The notes under the pieces are model-generated. The model searched no databases and had not been told where the DNA came from. It saw nothing but the letters and a program-made list of their open reading frames with translations. Shown here piece by piece: positions 46,740 to 58,248 of a stretch of DNA of 63,212 nucleotides (position 1 is the stretch's first letter; each line of letters begins with the position of its first letter). Source of the DNA: Dicyema japonicum. Taxonomy: Eukaryota > Dicyemida > Rhombozoa > Dicyemidae. The stretch lies in the NCBI GenBank assembly GCA_011109175.1, contig RDEW01000105.1, forward strand, positions 12,184 to 75,395, written 5' to 3'. The position numbers and the translations under genes were made by a program.

Positions 46740-48955
46740 AATATTTCGGTCTATAATTCTTACAAGAAATTGAATGTAAGGGATACGGTCTTTTTTACAA
46801 AAATGGCTTGGGAAGACGTATTCCAAAAGACGATCAGGAATTGTTTCTAAGTTTTTAATAACTCCAATAACGAAATTCTTCAAATTGATATTAATGATAC
46901 AATAATCAAAAGAACAGACATTTTCGATCCTCTCAAAGTTGAGGATTTTTTAAATATTGAATACACGAAAAATGAAACATATATTGAAAATTTAAATTCT
47001 TTANTATTGAATACACGGCAAATAAAACATAAATTGAAAATTAAAATTCTTTAGAAGATTCAGAAAATAGTGAACAAGAATATAAAAAAACAAACACGAA
47101 ATTCTAAAAAACCAAATATGGCCAATTTGCTAGGGTCGAGTGTATTTAATGATCAACAGCCTTTCTGGCTTAACTGTTCGGCAGCATCTTCACCAGGTTC
47201 GATACTGGTAGTTAAAACAATTCTTAGAGTTCCATGTCCAGTCAAACACACCCCCATATAAAATTCCGATCAAAATGATTTGCATCTAATTTTTTAAGCG
47301 TTCTTTATACAAAAATTACCTAAAACATCTGAATTATATTCCCAATATATTCACTTATGATAATTAGAAAACATCATCTAAACTATCATTTTTTTAATTA
47401 AAAAAATAATAAACTTTTATACTCATTATGATCATTACAGGAACTTTTTTTAGATTTATAAACAATGTTTCATTTGAAGTTGAATAAATCGTAATGTTTG
47501 TCTAGTTTTTAGTTAATCTGTTTACCTAAAAAAAACTGTAGTTTAATAAATAAAAATGCTTCGTTTAATAAAATTCTTTTAATTTTTAGTTGATTTCCTA
47601 CCAATACTTTTGAAAAACTGTTTGATGAGAGGTGACATGTAACATGTAAGGGACACAACATATTATTCATATTTAGATTCCTTATATGTCATTACTTAGA
47701 TTTTAGTAGACACAAATAACATTTTTTAGCAGTTACTATGAGAAATTATCATATACAAAATATTATGCGGAAATAGCTGAATATTTTTATTATTAGTAAA
47801 ATTATTAGATAATTAGTAAGAGAAGTATCTAATTAAGATCCTAAATTATATATAACTAATAGTACCAGGTTAAACAGAAAGGCCATTGATTAATAAAAGC
47901 GTAATTAAAAATAGATTAGTAGGAGCGTAAATCCAGATTGATTAGTAGGAGCGTAAATCCAGAAATTAACATCATTCAATCCATTAGAAGTTGTTCCTTC
48001 ATCATCGGAAGCACTATTATAAAAAGAGACAAAAATTAAAAAAGTCATTACTTTTTTCAAAGTACGACGATTTGTTTTCTAGTATATGCCCACTGTCGAT
48101 TGTTAATTTTGACACATGTCTAAAATTTATTAAAATTATACGCATTATCATGAAAAATAGAATTCATTAAACAATATTTATTGCAATCACTCTGAGTAAA
48201 GCCGACGTGGTAAACCAAGCATGTGGAATAACTCATGAGACATAATGTCTGAAGTCCTTTCATCGTTGTAATTTTTCTTAACAATTCCCACCGCGTAATT
48301 TGTGCAAACAGTTCTTACGAATGAGAAAGATCTATCAGAAATATCATTTCTAAAAATTACTTTTAATAATTACAAGAAAAATAAAACTGCGTCAACCCCA
48401 TTTAAATAGTTATAATGCCATGCAAATAAAACTGCCCTGTAAGTATTATCGGGTGTAATTTCGTTTGTATAATATATTTTTTTAAATTTTATTTCTACTT
48501 TGAGTGTGCCAAATTACTGAAATAAGAGTAATTGCATACTTTTTGAGAAAACCTTAACAACTTTTCTATGTAATTTTATATATCGACATGATTAAAGTCA
48601 AATGCTCTTTGCTATAAATAAAAATTTAATTAAACAAAGTTGTAGTCAATAACAATGGCGATATCGAATTTTCTTGTTAAGAATTTGTTATCTAAAATTG
48701 TTTCTTAAGAAATTAACGACAAAAGCACTAAAAAATGTACAAAACAGAAAATTCATTTTATCAAAATTACAAAAAAGTCGTATACAATTTCGCTTATAAG
48801 CATAATCTTTATCAATTATTTTTCAAGCATGTAATATGACTTTGGAAAATTAGGTTTCATTAAAATTTTTGATTTATTCTAAAGTTTTGATTGCTTGCAG
48901 ATGCTTAATATCAGGATTCTATTTAAGAGTTTTTGACATTTATTATAAAAAAAAA
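46740..48955 (-). repeat. Composite repeat unit, copy F
   Basis: Starts with a pogo remnant on the + strand (NVRDTVFFTKMAWEDVFQKT, ~46775-46835, to ~47070, with N gap 47004), then continues like copies A-C: spacer, empty Ginger-like site (~47755), and the M12B pseudogene 48120-48756. Ends at N gap 48956. Closest in sequence to copy E. Confidence 0.75.
48120..48756 (-). pseudogene. M12B metalloprotease, copy F, broken
   Basis: The last exon has HELFHMLG, then a 2-base loss (CTTGGTTTACC against CTTGGGTTTTACC in copy E) shifts the frame inside the zinc motif. The donor of the first intron is also lost (GTCG|TTAAT instead of GTCG|GTAAT). Otherwise closest to copy E. Confidence 0.7.
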
Positions 48956-48956
48956 N

Positions 48957-50010
48957 ATCCAACATTTACTAGAAAATGCACCTGCGGAGCTTGAGAAATG
49001 GTTTTTCAGCGTAAATGTAAACAAAACTGAAATTACTGAAATCAAATGAGAAAACGATATTACTCATTTATTTTTATTATTTATTTATTAACCCCGGATA
49101 CACAGAGAAAGAAGTTAAAGTAAACAACTAATTAAGTGTATCCAGTTTCCACTTCTACAGAAACGAATTCCATCCGGAATCAGAATAAAAAGGTAAGACG
49201 TCCAATACATGTAGTTGTGGAAACCCCTCCAGTGGAGTGGGGGAGAGCAAATGATCCTTTTTTTGTGCCGGCCTGGCACTGGGCGCCACCTAGACGGGTG
49301 GATCACATGACGCCACTCTATTAGGAAGAGAGAGGAGAAAAAGACAGGCAAGCATAAAACTTTAACAAATTAACCACACAGCACCACATGGCGCCACGCG
49401 GCTAATCAAACTCAAGAGATGATCATCATGAGAAGCTGAAGATGTACTAATGAAGAGAACACTGGCAAATGCGGCAATGGCTAAACTGAGGAAAGGATGG
49501 CTAAGAGCCGAAAGATTAGGAATTGACATCAGATGCAGGCTTTACAACGCCTTTGTGAAACTGTACAACGTTGGGACCTGGGGAAGTTTCTTCAACGAAC
49601 TCGTTCCATAGAAGGCAACTGAAAAGCTTACTCGGAATGGAGTGGCCACGAGAATATCAACCATTGGTATTTACAACAAGTGTATGTGTTCGTACATCAG
49701 CAAGGATGTGATAGATGCCCTGTGGAGGCTATTTGGACATGAATTAGGAATGAACCTGGACGCACCCGATAACAAAGTGATGGAAGATTACTTTGACAGT
49801 TGCGATAAACCCTTCCGCAGACGAACTAGATCGATACTTCTGACTGCCTCAAACAAAAATCTAAATCGTGTGAGAAAAGTCTAAAGACGGGGAACGACCT
49901 GGACGAATTAAGATCACTAGCATTCGACAGAAGAAGATGGAAGAGATTAACGCTACATATTGTTTCTATGATTGTTGCACATTATGATTTTCGTGAAAGT
50001 GCCTTAATAA
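48957..50010 (+). pseudogene. APE-type LINE (family 1), 3' part, with a short repeat inserted
   Basis: ENAPAELEKWFFSVNVNKTE (~48974-49034), an interruption (49075-49431), then KRTLANAAM (~49455), the block RMEWPREYQ and ISTIGIYNKC (~49650), ALWRLFGHELGMN (~49718), FRRRTRSILL, and the 3' end 'cgtgaaagtgccttaataataag' (~49993-50015), the (TAA)n tail of the family. Confidence 0.75.
49075..49431 (+). repeat. Short interspersed repeat 2 (unclassified), ~355 bp
   Basis: Shares its length with 51412-51748 (reverse strand): start 'tttattaaccccggatacac', middle 'ctagacgggtggatcacatga', end 'ccacgcggctaatcaaactcaagag'. No tRNA A/B boxes are convincing and no ORF is conserved. It splits a LINE, so it was mobile. 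Pieces also lie at 32500-32740 and 56305-56400. Confidence 0.65.
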
Positions 50011-50279
50011 TAAGATATGGAATACTTTTCTGTTGTCCAATATTTAAGTTTCAAAGTAATAACGGTATGTTAAATGAAATATGCTATGGATAACGCAGAA
50101 TAAAATAACTCGAAATTGTAGGCTTTGTGGTATTCCCACAAGTCGGTTTCGTTCTTGTTGATTGTACTGAGTTAATAAAAACGTGATTTTATATCAACAT
50201 CAAGAGTAATTTTAAATTGTTTGTCATAATCCTTATGAACTAGTTTTAGAATATTCAATTTGGGGCGTATGAACTTTAT

Positions 50280-50590
50280 ACAAATTACTTCTATGGATTT
50301 ATCTAGAGAAACTCCGAACATCGGTTTTCCGATTATTGACGAAATTCGCTCAATAAGCCAGCACCTTTCTCTCATTCTTTTTCTTCTCTGCGATTCATCA
50401 GGGCTAGTGATCTGCTTCCAATAACTCTTGATGTTTCGATGGAGAATGATTCAAAAATGAACTGCCCATCTATAATCTCTTATTTCCTTAAAGTGTCTAA
50501 TCTTTCACGTGGCTTATTTGCAGTCAGTACAAAATTTAAAGGGTGAGAAATCACCCACAAAGACGGCATAAAAAGCGAGGTATCATTGGA
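50280..50590 (-). pseudogene. R2-like LINE, C-terminal end (third lineage)
   Basis: Minus strand: FIFESFSIETSRVIGSRSLA, then MRERCWLIERISSIIGKPMF and GVSLDKS. Aligned by eye, these parallel VPVAIETSGAAGSITASF and REEVWLRQRIGIAVVRGNA of the element at 13727-15732, i.e. the stretch after the endonuclease. Sequence is distant from both other R2-like lineages here. Fragment only. Confidence 0.5.
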
Positions 50591-50724
50591 AGAGAGTAAA
50601 TTAAAAATAATTAAATTCAAATTTCTTATTGACAATGAAAAATTCAAAGTTTATAAGAATCAGAGATACGATGACCTAAATTAATATTCTAAACATTAAA
50701 GGCAAATAATCTGCAACAGATAGC

Positions 50725-50800
50725 ACACTGATGGTTGAGGTGGTGACGTACCTCAGTGCACGAAATTTCTTTAACCGCATATGATGGATGTGACCTCTAG
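50725..50800 (+). mobile_element. APE-type LINE (family 1) 5' end, isolated
   Basis: TGGTTGAGGTGGTGACGT followed by 'acctcagtgcacg', the 5' signature of family 1 (compare 67 and 9688). No coding part follows. Confidence 0.55.
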
Positions 50801-51411
50801 TTCCGAAGAATTGTCGGATAGAACATGTTCTAATTTGGAGGAATTGGACAAGCATTGCTTTTGAATGAACATAGAATTACTTGATGGATTGTTAATTCCC
50901 GAACGTGCTTAGTAATATCCTGAGAAACAACAGACAGTTCTGGATTTTCCTTAGTGTTCATGTTAGACGTCCAATCTACTCAAAACACTAGACAAGAACT
51001 CATGAGTCTCAAACTGTATCACATCGCCCTATATGTCAAATGCAAATAAGCTCAGATACGTAATTATCACCATAAAATATCAGAGTAGTGGTGCTATATC
51101 ATCCCAGCTATTATCAGAATATTTAATTGGTATGATCAGAAATAATCCGGTGATTCACCATGTATGTAAGAGTGGTGCACGGAAGTCATCATATCAAACA
51201 ATAAATGAAACGAACAGAATGATATATTAATCACTGTAATCAAATAGTGGCACATATATCATAAAGACGCACAAAGCAACACAATAAAATACATAGAACT
51301 CGTGCTAACACGTTAATATTTTAAATGAATTTTAAGGTTAACCATTTAAAATAAAATTATAATTAATTTTTTTCACTTAAATTAAAATATTGGCTGCATA
51401 GAAGTAGCTGG
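50801..51411. other. Spacer, no gene seen
   Basis: AT-rich, with scattered short frames and no recognised motif. Confidence 0.4.
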
Positions 51412-51748
51412 TCTCAAGAAAATACCTCGTGATGCCAACGTGGTATGGCTAGTTGATTGAAGTTTTCTGTTTGTTTCATCTTTTCCTCCTCTCTCTTTTT
51501 CTAATAGAGTAGTGACATGTGATCCACCTGTCTCAGGTGGCACTCAGTGACAGGGTAACACCAAAAAGGATCGTCTGCTCTCCCTCAATCTACTAGAGAG
51601 GTTTCCACAACTGCAATGGATGGACGTATTTTACCTTTTATACTGGTTCTGGATGGACTTGTGTGACATAGAAGTACTCTGTTTCTGTGACAGTAGATAC
51701 TGAATATACTTATTAGTTGTTAACTTATTTCTCGCTGTATTTGGGGTT
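51412..51748 (-). repeat. Short interspersed repeat 2 (unclassified), second copy
   Basis: Reverse-strand counterpart of 49075-49431, with the same ends (CCACGTTGGCATCACGAGG... and ...ATAACCCCAAATACAGCGAG). Confidence 0.6.
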
Positions 51749-51889
51749 ATTAATAAGGAAATCTCCTGATAAGGTTTGGTGGAATAGGCATAAATCAGGC
51801 TTGTTGTTTACAATGTTTATATCGGTTTTGATAAAAGTATCAATTTTATCTCTACCGAAACATTCATCACTATTGTGTGCACTGAGTGG

Positions 51890-54800
51890 GTTTTTAATCT
51901 CTTTTCGTTTTTGAGACCGTTTTCTTTGCAAAAATGGAAGTGAAGGCACCGTACGACTTCATTGTGTCTTCTGACGTAATCTCCGTGCAACATTTTGCCA
52001 CATCTTGTAGCACAATGATCGACGGTTTTCCTCCATTTTTACACAAGGTGCAAATCTTGTTCAGTTCTCCAAAGAAGAGATTTCTGTCCTGGACTAAACA
52101 GAACGAGGCTTCCGATTTTGGAGAATTGTTCCCTTTTGCTAGCCACAGAGATGAAAACTCGGTGTTTACAAATTCTTCCGATAGGTTTTTATACACTTGC
52201 GAATGAAGACTTTTCGTACTTAGTTGTTTCTTTAAGTTTTGTCTTTGTAGTCAATCAAAGATTTACTATCCAGGGTAATTGTATTTTAAACAGAGTACTT
52301 TTCCTGCAAAAATTCTTCAATGGTAGCTATATGTGTTTTACTTAAGGTTTCGGCCTGAAGAATAGCGGGACTTCTTCCTTTCAAGTTGTTCAGAAAACCA
52401 AATAACATTCTCTCACTAAAAAAAAGAGGTCGAGCACAATCCTCTCCCTAGTATGTTTCGAGGTAGGTACAGTCTCTCTTTGCAAGCTGGTTTAAGATGT
52501 ATATGATGTTTATTCAGCAAACTACGGATATAACTATCAATCATCTAAAATTCATTCGTTTCCAAATCAATTAAGCCGATATAGTAATTGTATAAAGATA
52601 GTGCATGTTTGTTAATTGCTTTAAAAAGGTTGACCGAGTTCAATTTATTGTATACTAATTTTTCTATTCTTTGGCATACTTTAGAAAATATTGTTTTAAG
52701 CATGTCTGTCTGGTTAATTTGCCCAGATGGGCCTTCCAATACACCCAAACACTTATATCCATCAATTACTTTAGCTTCATTTGATAACAACAAAGATTAA
52801 GTAGCCGACTTATCCAAATTCTTTTCGAGACAAACAGATTTGAAATATAAATTGATTTTTCCATCAGCTTAACAATAATTTCTTCATCGTTTGAATTAAG
52901 TTTTAGATCGTCTATGAATAAAAGATGATTAATTGAAAACGATGAAATTGACTCATCATTACTGGTAATCGAAACTTTAGGATATCTGTTATTAAGAAAT
53001 CAGCTAAGTGAATCTAACGCTAGCACAAATAGCATAGGAGACAAACTATCTCCTTGTAAAATCCCTCTGTAGTTCGATAGTGCGTATATTTTCTTTATTC
53101 AAAAAAGTTTGAGTTTTCAGTTTGAATGCCGGGTGGCATAGTGGTTAGGTGTCGGGCTAAAGTAACTTAGGTTACGAGTTCGATTCTCGCTGCTGTTCAC
53201 CTGGTGGAAGGTTCCACGCATCTACGATGCCAAAAGGGTTTGACGAGTGACGCCGTCATCAGTGGATACTCACTGCGGAATGGATTGTCTAGAAAGGACC
53301 CACACACAAGAAAAAGAAAAAATGAAGTGAAGATCATTCCTTGGTTCTACGATTAGTTAAAATTAACTGTTCTTTACTTAAATAAAGTGTGTGTCCTGCC
53401 TATGCGGAGCTATAAATATTATGGCTCTCGTGAAAAGGTTATTAGAAAAAATCCACATTGAAATGCTAGTTTTCAAGGGCATCAAAAAGAAATCATAGTT
53501 TACTGAGTCGAAAGTCTTTTTAACGTCAATCCATGCTGCATAAACTCCAAATCCGTTGATTCTGTTAAGTGGCTTATTCACTAAAGCCTGTTCTTTAGCA
53601 CCTTGGCATTTCCTCCTAGTGCCCATTTGGTTTTCAGTAAGAAGATCAAATGGTTCCGCATAGTCTGTTAGCTTCATATTAATGCATTTCGTCATGAGTT
53701 TATATAAAGATGGCATACATGTAATCGGGCGGAAATCTTTTGGGGACTCGGGAGCAGTGCATTTTGGAATCAAGCAAGTAAGTCCAGTGAAAAACCACTT
53801 ACCAGGCACACATTTTCCTTACACAACTCAACTCATCACATTAAAGATTGAGTTGTGCAAAGACGTGAATTTTTTAACAAAAAAGGTTGAAAACTTTATC
53901 ACAACCTAAGGCTTTCCAGTTAGGCAGATATTTAATTGTTTCATTAAACCCATTTCTATTAAATCCAACAGGTACATTCTCAACGCCTGTTATTCTTTTT
54001 TTTAATATTGATCTTCTCTAAACATGCATCTTTCTTTTTCCAAACGTCTTCCCAAAAGTCTGCACATTTTTCATTATCAATAGACGTAGTAACATTATTT
54101 GCCGTAGGGGTTAGGTTTCTGTAAAATGATCTTCTATTTAATTCGAATTTTAGATTATCAAGGCGAATTTTTTTGCGGAACTAAGATATACACAATTTTT
54201 TTCGAGAATTTTAATTTTATCTTCAATGTACGAAGTAATCCTCGCTCTTTCACCATGGTTTTTTTATATCCCACTAACAATAATGCGTGACAAACCAAGG
54301 GTTTTTCCTCGGTTGACAAAGTCTTTATAAAAAACTTTTTAGTTACCAAAAGAAATGATTTCCACTTTTCAATTTTTCTATTTATATTCTCTTTCCATTT
54401 TGATGGCTCATTTTTTACTGAAATAATCTGATATGTAACTTGATCAGCATAAATAAGAGTAGAAATTTGATCCATAGAAGTTATATAGTACTTTTTAATT
54501 TATTGGCTAATGACACTGTTCAAACACTCCAGTAAGTTATTGTCAATCTTGACATAAGGAATCTTTTTGCTTTGTGGTCTCGAGCTTTGTTCAATTTGCT
54601 CGGCAATTATCAATTGTTCCATAAATGTACGTCGGCAGTAATCGTATAATTTAGGGTCCAGGGACGGTGAAGACATATCAGGCTTAGAATCTGAGGTCCC
54701 CTTCGAATCATGTTCATTGCTCGGTAATTGTTGGCGTTTTTGGACGTATATTCGTATTCTGAACTCAGGCATTGTATATCAGTTTTCGTATATCAGTTTT
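51890..54800 (-). pseudogene. R4/Dong-like non-LTR retrotransposon, interrupted by a SINE
   Basis: Minus strand: N-terminal region with CRRTFMEQLIIAEQIE and KIPYVKID (54772-54500), KWKENINRKIEKWKSFLL (~54400), RT fingers WFFTGLTCLIPK, PKDFRPITCMPSLYKLMTKC (~53790-53680), MGTRRKCQGAKEQ, WIDVKKTFDSVNYDFF (~53545-53490), SINE 53128-53443, then LSNYRGILQGDSLSPMLFVL (~53080-53020), active site LLFIDDLKL (~52930), YKCLGVLEG (~52760), FKAINKHALSLYNYYIG (~52620) and LYLPRNILGRGLCS (~52470), and a C-terminal zinc knuckle CTLCKNG (~52050). This order and FIDD are typical of R4/Dong-type elements. Several stops and frame changes: dead. Confidence 0.8.
53128..53443 (+). mobile_element. tRNA-derived SINE (family S1), full copy
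   Basis: Starts GCCGGGTGGCATAGTGGTTA (A-box region), B-box-like GAGTTCGATTCTC at ~53177-53190, unrelated body and a 3' end near CTCTCGTGAAAAGG. It sits inside the RT palm of the R4-like element, between VNYDFF and the NYRGILQGDSL block. No convincing target duplication was found. Confidence 0.8.
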
Positions 54801-54806
54801 CTGAAC

Positions 54807-55100
54807 TCAGACATCCTCTCCAAACATAGACTTGAACCCTTCCAGGAGAATAGCCCAACCAACTCTGGGGACACGACCGAGTGTAGAGCGCGTGCTTTCA
54901 ATAACCGAGGTAGCCCATTGTTCTCGACAATCAGCAGTTGTGAAAGACATTGTTGCTCGTAAAACCGGAAATTTCGTGTTGTTTTGTTGAGGACGAATCC
55001 TAGAAGCACCCTCGTCGGAAACATGTCGGACAAACTCGGCGGCCGTTCGATTTGGGTTTTCTTTACTCAATTCGGCACAGAAGTCCGCATAATCCAACGG
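54807..55100 (-). other. Open frame upstream of the R4-like element, unassigned
   Basis: Minus strand reads YADFCAELSKENPNRTAAEF, VRHVSDEGASRIRPQQNN, VGWAILLEGFKSMFG. The composition is protein-like and GC is higher than the surroundings. It could be the N-terminal part of the R4-like element, or a host exon. I recognise no family. Confidence 0.4.
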
Positions 55101-55170
55101 ATATTTAATAATAATAATCAATTTTAGATATAGATGTCCCACATGAGTACACATGATAAAAACCACATTG

Positions 55171-55555
55171 AAAATGACATCTGACAGCTAAGTCACCTCA
55201 TTTAAATGATTGATTGAAGGTGACATGTAGCGACATAATTGTTTTTTGTTATATGATGTGAAGAAACAATAAAAGGATGACAAAAATATGTAAATTTTAA
55301 AGAATCCGAAAAACAAGTAAGTAATTTATATGCTACGAACTTAGTCTTTAAGAAAGCCAAGAGAATTTTGCATTTTCATTATTATAAATAATATAAAATG
55401 CGACTACAGGGATATATCTGATAATCGCAATATGATTATCGGCTTATAACTTTTATTTCATTATAATGCAGATTGATCATCGCAACGAAACCAAATATAT
55501 ATTCTTTTTTTGAAAAACAGCTAGCAGGATGTCAGATCATACTTCTAATCGAGTT
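55171..55555. other. AT-rich spacer, no gene seen
   Basis: No coding signal. Confidence 0.4.
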
Positions 55556-55559
55556 TTCA

Positions 55560-56270
55560 AACAACGCAGAAAAGAAAAAATGTTGACAAAACTTCGTATG
55601 AATTAATTAAAAATCTGTACGAAACTAAGTCAACGTTTGAATAAGCTGAGCTCACATATTTGTTGACCGATAGCGTTAGAATAACTATTGCAAAGATTGT
55701 ACATGCTGAGAACAGTTTATATGAAGAACTTTTTAAAAAGAAAGGCTGAAAATTGCAATTACAAAAGACAGTCGCAAGGAAATGATTTAGGAGATCGTAT
55801 CAAATGGCAATTCACTTACATTGATGGGGATTAAAGAACAGCTCATTAATAATGCTAATATTACAATCTCTCTTTTAACAATTCATCGTACTCTCAAGAA
55901 AATGAGGAATTCAAGAAAAAGAATCAAAAAGGTGTCGGTGATAACGACATCTGAAAAAAATCTACATGCGAGACAAATGGGTATTCACCCATTACCCATA
56001 ATTTATCGATAATGTCGGATTTCATCACTGCGAAGAAATCAAATTGTTTTTAAGAAGAGAAAATGTTGAGCTACTATATCTACCATCATATAGTCCAGAC
56101 CACAATCCTATAGAAAATGTTTTCTATAATTAAACAAAGCAAGGCTGGATAAGATACGACCACGTGCTTCAAAGAGGGATGAATTGAAAGCAAACATTAT
56201 GAGTATTGCGATACTCTGAATAATGAAAGGGATCTTTTCGCCTTATAAACAGAATTTTTAGAAGGCATAA
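55560..56270 (+). pseudogene. IS630/Tc1-type transposase remnant
   Basis: An N-terminal piece with NITISLLTIHRTLKKM (~55855-55905), then DNVGFHHCEEIKLFLRREN (~56010-56065), LLYLPSYSPDHNPIENVF (~56075-56130) and RPRASKRDEL (~56160): the second and third catalytic regions of an IS630/Tc1 DDE transposase. The first catalytic block and much between are missing. RPRAxxRxEL after the last block is shared with the element at 21394-21942, so the two are related. Confidence 0.75.
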
Positions 56271-56304
56271 TAATTAATTTTTGATGATTTGTTTTATTTT
56301 ATTT

Positions 56305-56400
56305 TTATTTTATTTTAATAACCCCGGGAACACCGAGAAAGAAAGACAAAAGAGTCAGACAGTTAGGTGATCCCAGTCCTCGCAATCACTTGTGCCATTC
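56305..56400 (+). repeat. Fragment of short repeat 2
   Basis: 'ttaataaccccgggaacaccgagaaagaaag' corresponds to the first ~45 bp of the repeat at 49075; the rest diverges. Confidence 0.45.
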
Positions 56401-56589
56401 GACGTCTGTTGTTGTTATTTTTGATTTTTAAAAACTGAAAAAATTCTTTAAAAATTTATATTTATGAAAATAAAATTTATGATAATGAAAACGCAATTTT
56501 TACAATGAAAAACTCTGTAAGTTAAAAAACAATTACAAGATCCTGGAATCTCTCAGGAGTAGAACAAGGAGTACGTAAGTAACGGGTGG

Positions 56590-57185
56590 TGCTACTTTCA
56601 TGTTCTCAAGTCAGAGGAGTTTCAAGGCGAGGATCCACATTACAAGGGCTATATTACAAGACGAAGGAACCTATTGCACTGCAAGGGAATTTCCTCAAGG
56701 CGAAGAAACGTATTATAAGTCGATTGAACTTATTCTACAAGACGAAGAAACATATTACAAGGTGGAGAAACGTATTACGGGCCGAATGGACATATTCAAC
56801 AAGAACGAAGGAACTTTTTGGGGGACGCAGTAGACAAAGGGTCAAAATCTCCGGAAATTTTCCAAGTTGGACCTAGTACCCACACCAATTGATTCTCATG
56901 TTTGTATCCGGGTCTACACAGGACTTTGTTACCCAGTCCATTGATCCCCACAGTACCTGGGACTAATGTGGAAATACATACTGGAGTTGGGACCTACAGG
57001 GTTGTACCCACACCAATTGTTCCCTACATTCGGATTGGGATCTACACGGGACTTTGTTAACCACATCATCGGTCTCTACAGGACGGTTTGGGGCCACCGT
57101 GGAATAACATACTGGGGAAAGGACCTACAAAGGGAGAACTAACTGAAGATGGGCGTGATGGCTTTGTACCTGCAACGTTCTGGAA
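56590..57185 (+). repeat. Diverged tandem repeats (short units, then 2 x ~129 bp)
   Basis: 56630-56820: imperfect repeats of a ~40-bp motif around 'ttacaagacgaaggaac' / 'ttacaaggtggagaaac'. 56875-57130: two copies of a ~129-bp unit; 'acccacaccaattg' recurs at ~56878 and ~57007, 'aatacatactgg'/'aataacatactgg' at ~56965 and ~57095. Open frames in the first part are long but low in complexity. Possibly a 5' region of a retroelement; function unknown. Confidence 0.55.
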
Positions 57186-58248
57186 ATAAATTAGGTTGCA
57201 TAACTAACTAGACAAGTAATTGGATGGATATTAAAGATAAGGGGTACCCGGATGAATAGTCCAGGCCAGCCGGCGGATTGGTAGTTACCTATTTCATAAC
57301 TTGTTGTTTTAATTCATTTTCATTGGAATTTCTCAGCAACAACATCATTTTCGCTTCGTGTTCTGTATGAAATCACGCGCACTTCCTGGGACTCGAGCTA
57401 GTGGCGGATGAATCGCGCTCTCGTTCTCCTAACTAGGATCTTGAAGGGGATTGACTCTACTTTTATACGAAAATTTTTTGAGAGTTCCATCACTGAAGAC
57501 TGGAATTCCTTGATCTTCTTCAGAAGCGTCTTTGATACTTTTATACTCTAGGTGGCACAATCATAGTTGACGGTTGGCTCAACATACTCAGTGTATAGGT
57601 ATCGTAAAGTCGAAGTGAAATAGCTTTTTTGTTGTTTTTAACTTGATGATAGTAAGTTATATTGTGTGCAGCCTTCCAGATATGACAACGAGTAAGAGAT
57701 AAGATGCATTATCATCGTTTATTATTGATTGGAAATAATTTCTCCAATCTCTGTTTGCTGTTGTGTATTTCTATAGTTTTTGGACAAATTTCAAAGGTTA
57801 ATTAGATTTATTCGGATGAATATTTTTATATACACACCATTTTTAAGTCTAGAATATTTATCATTTTAGTACCACAATGAATTATCTTAATCTAAAAATC
57901 TGATTTACCATTTTTAAGATACAAGAAGGAAAAAAATCAAACGATTAGATGATCTAAGTTAAGTGAATTAAATAATTGTTTATCTGCCAATTGAAGTTCA
58001 TAAAAAATAATTTGGTCTAAATAAAATTGAGGGTAAAAAAGAAAACTTAATGAATTATTTCCATTTGAAAATTGAATTAATAATTAAGAAATCAAATAAT
58101 GATTCAAATTACATAAAGAGGAGTTATTTCAGTTGTTTCCTTAATTCTCATATTTCTCCTCCAAAGAGATGCGACGTTAATACAACTGCAGGAATGATTA
58201 TGATTGAACAGAAAAAAATAGAATCCAGAAACAGAAAAAAACTTCACC
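57186..58248. other. Spacer, no gene recognised
   Basis: Mixed composition; 57330-57610 is GC-richer than the rest but has no motif I can assign. Confidence 0.4.
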
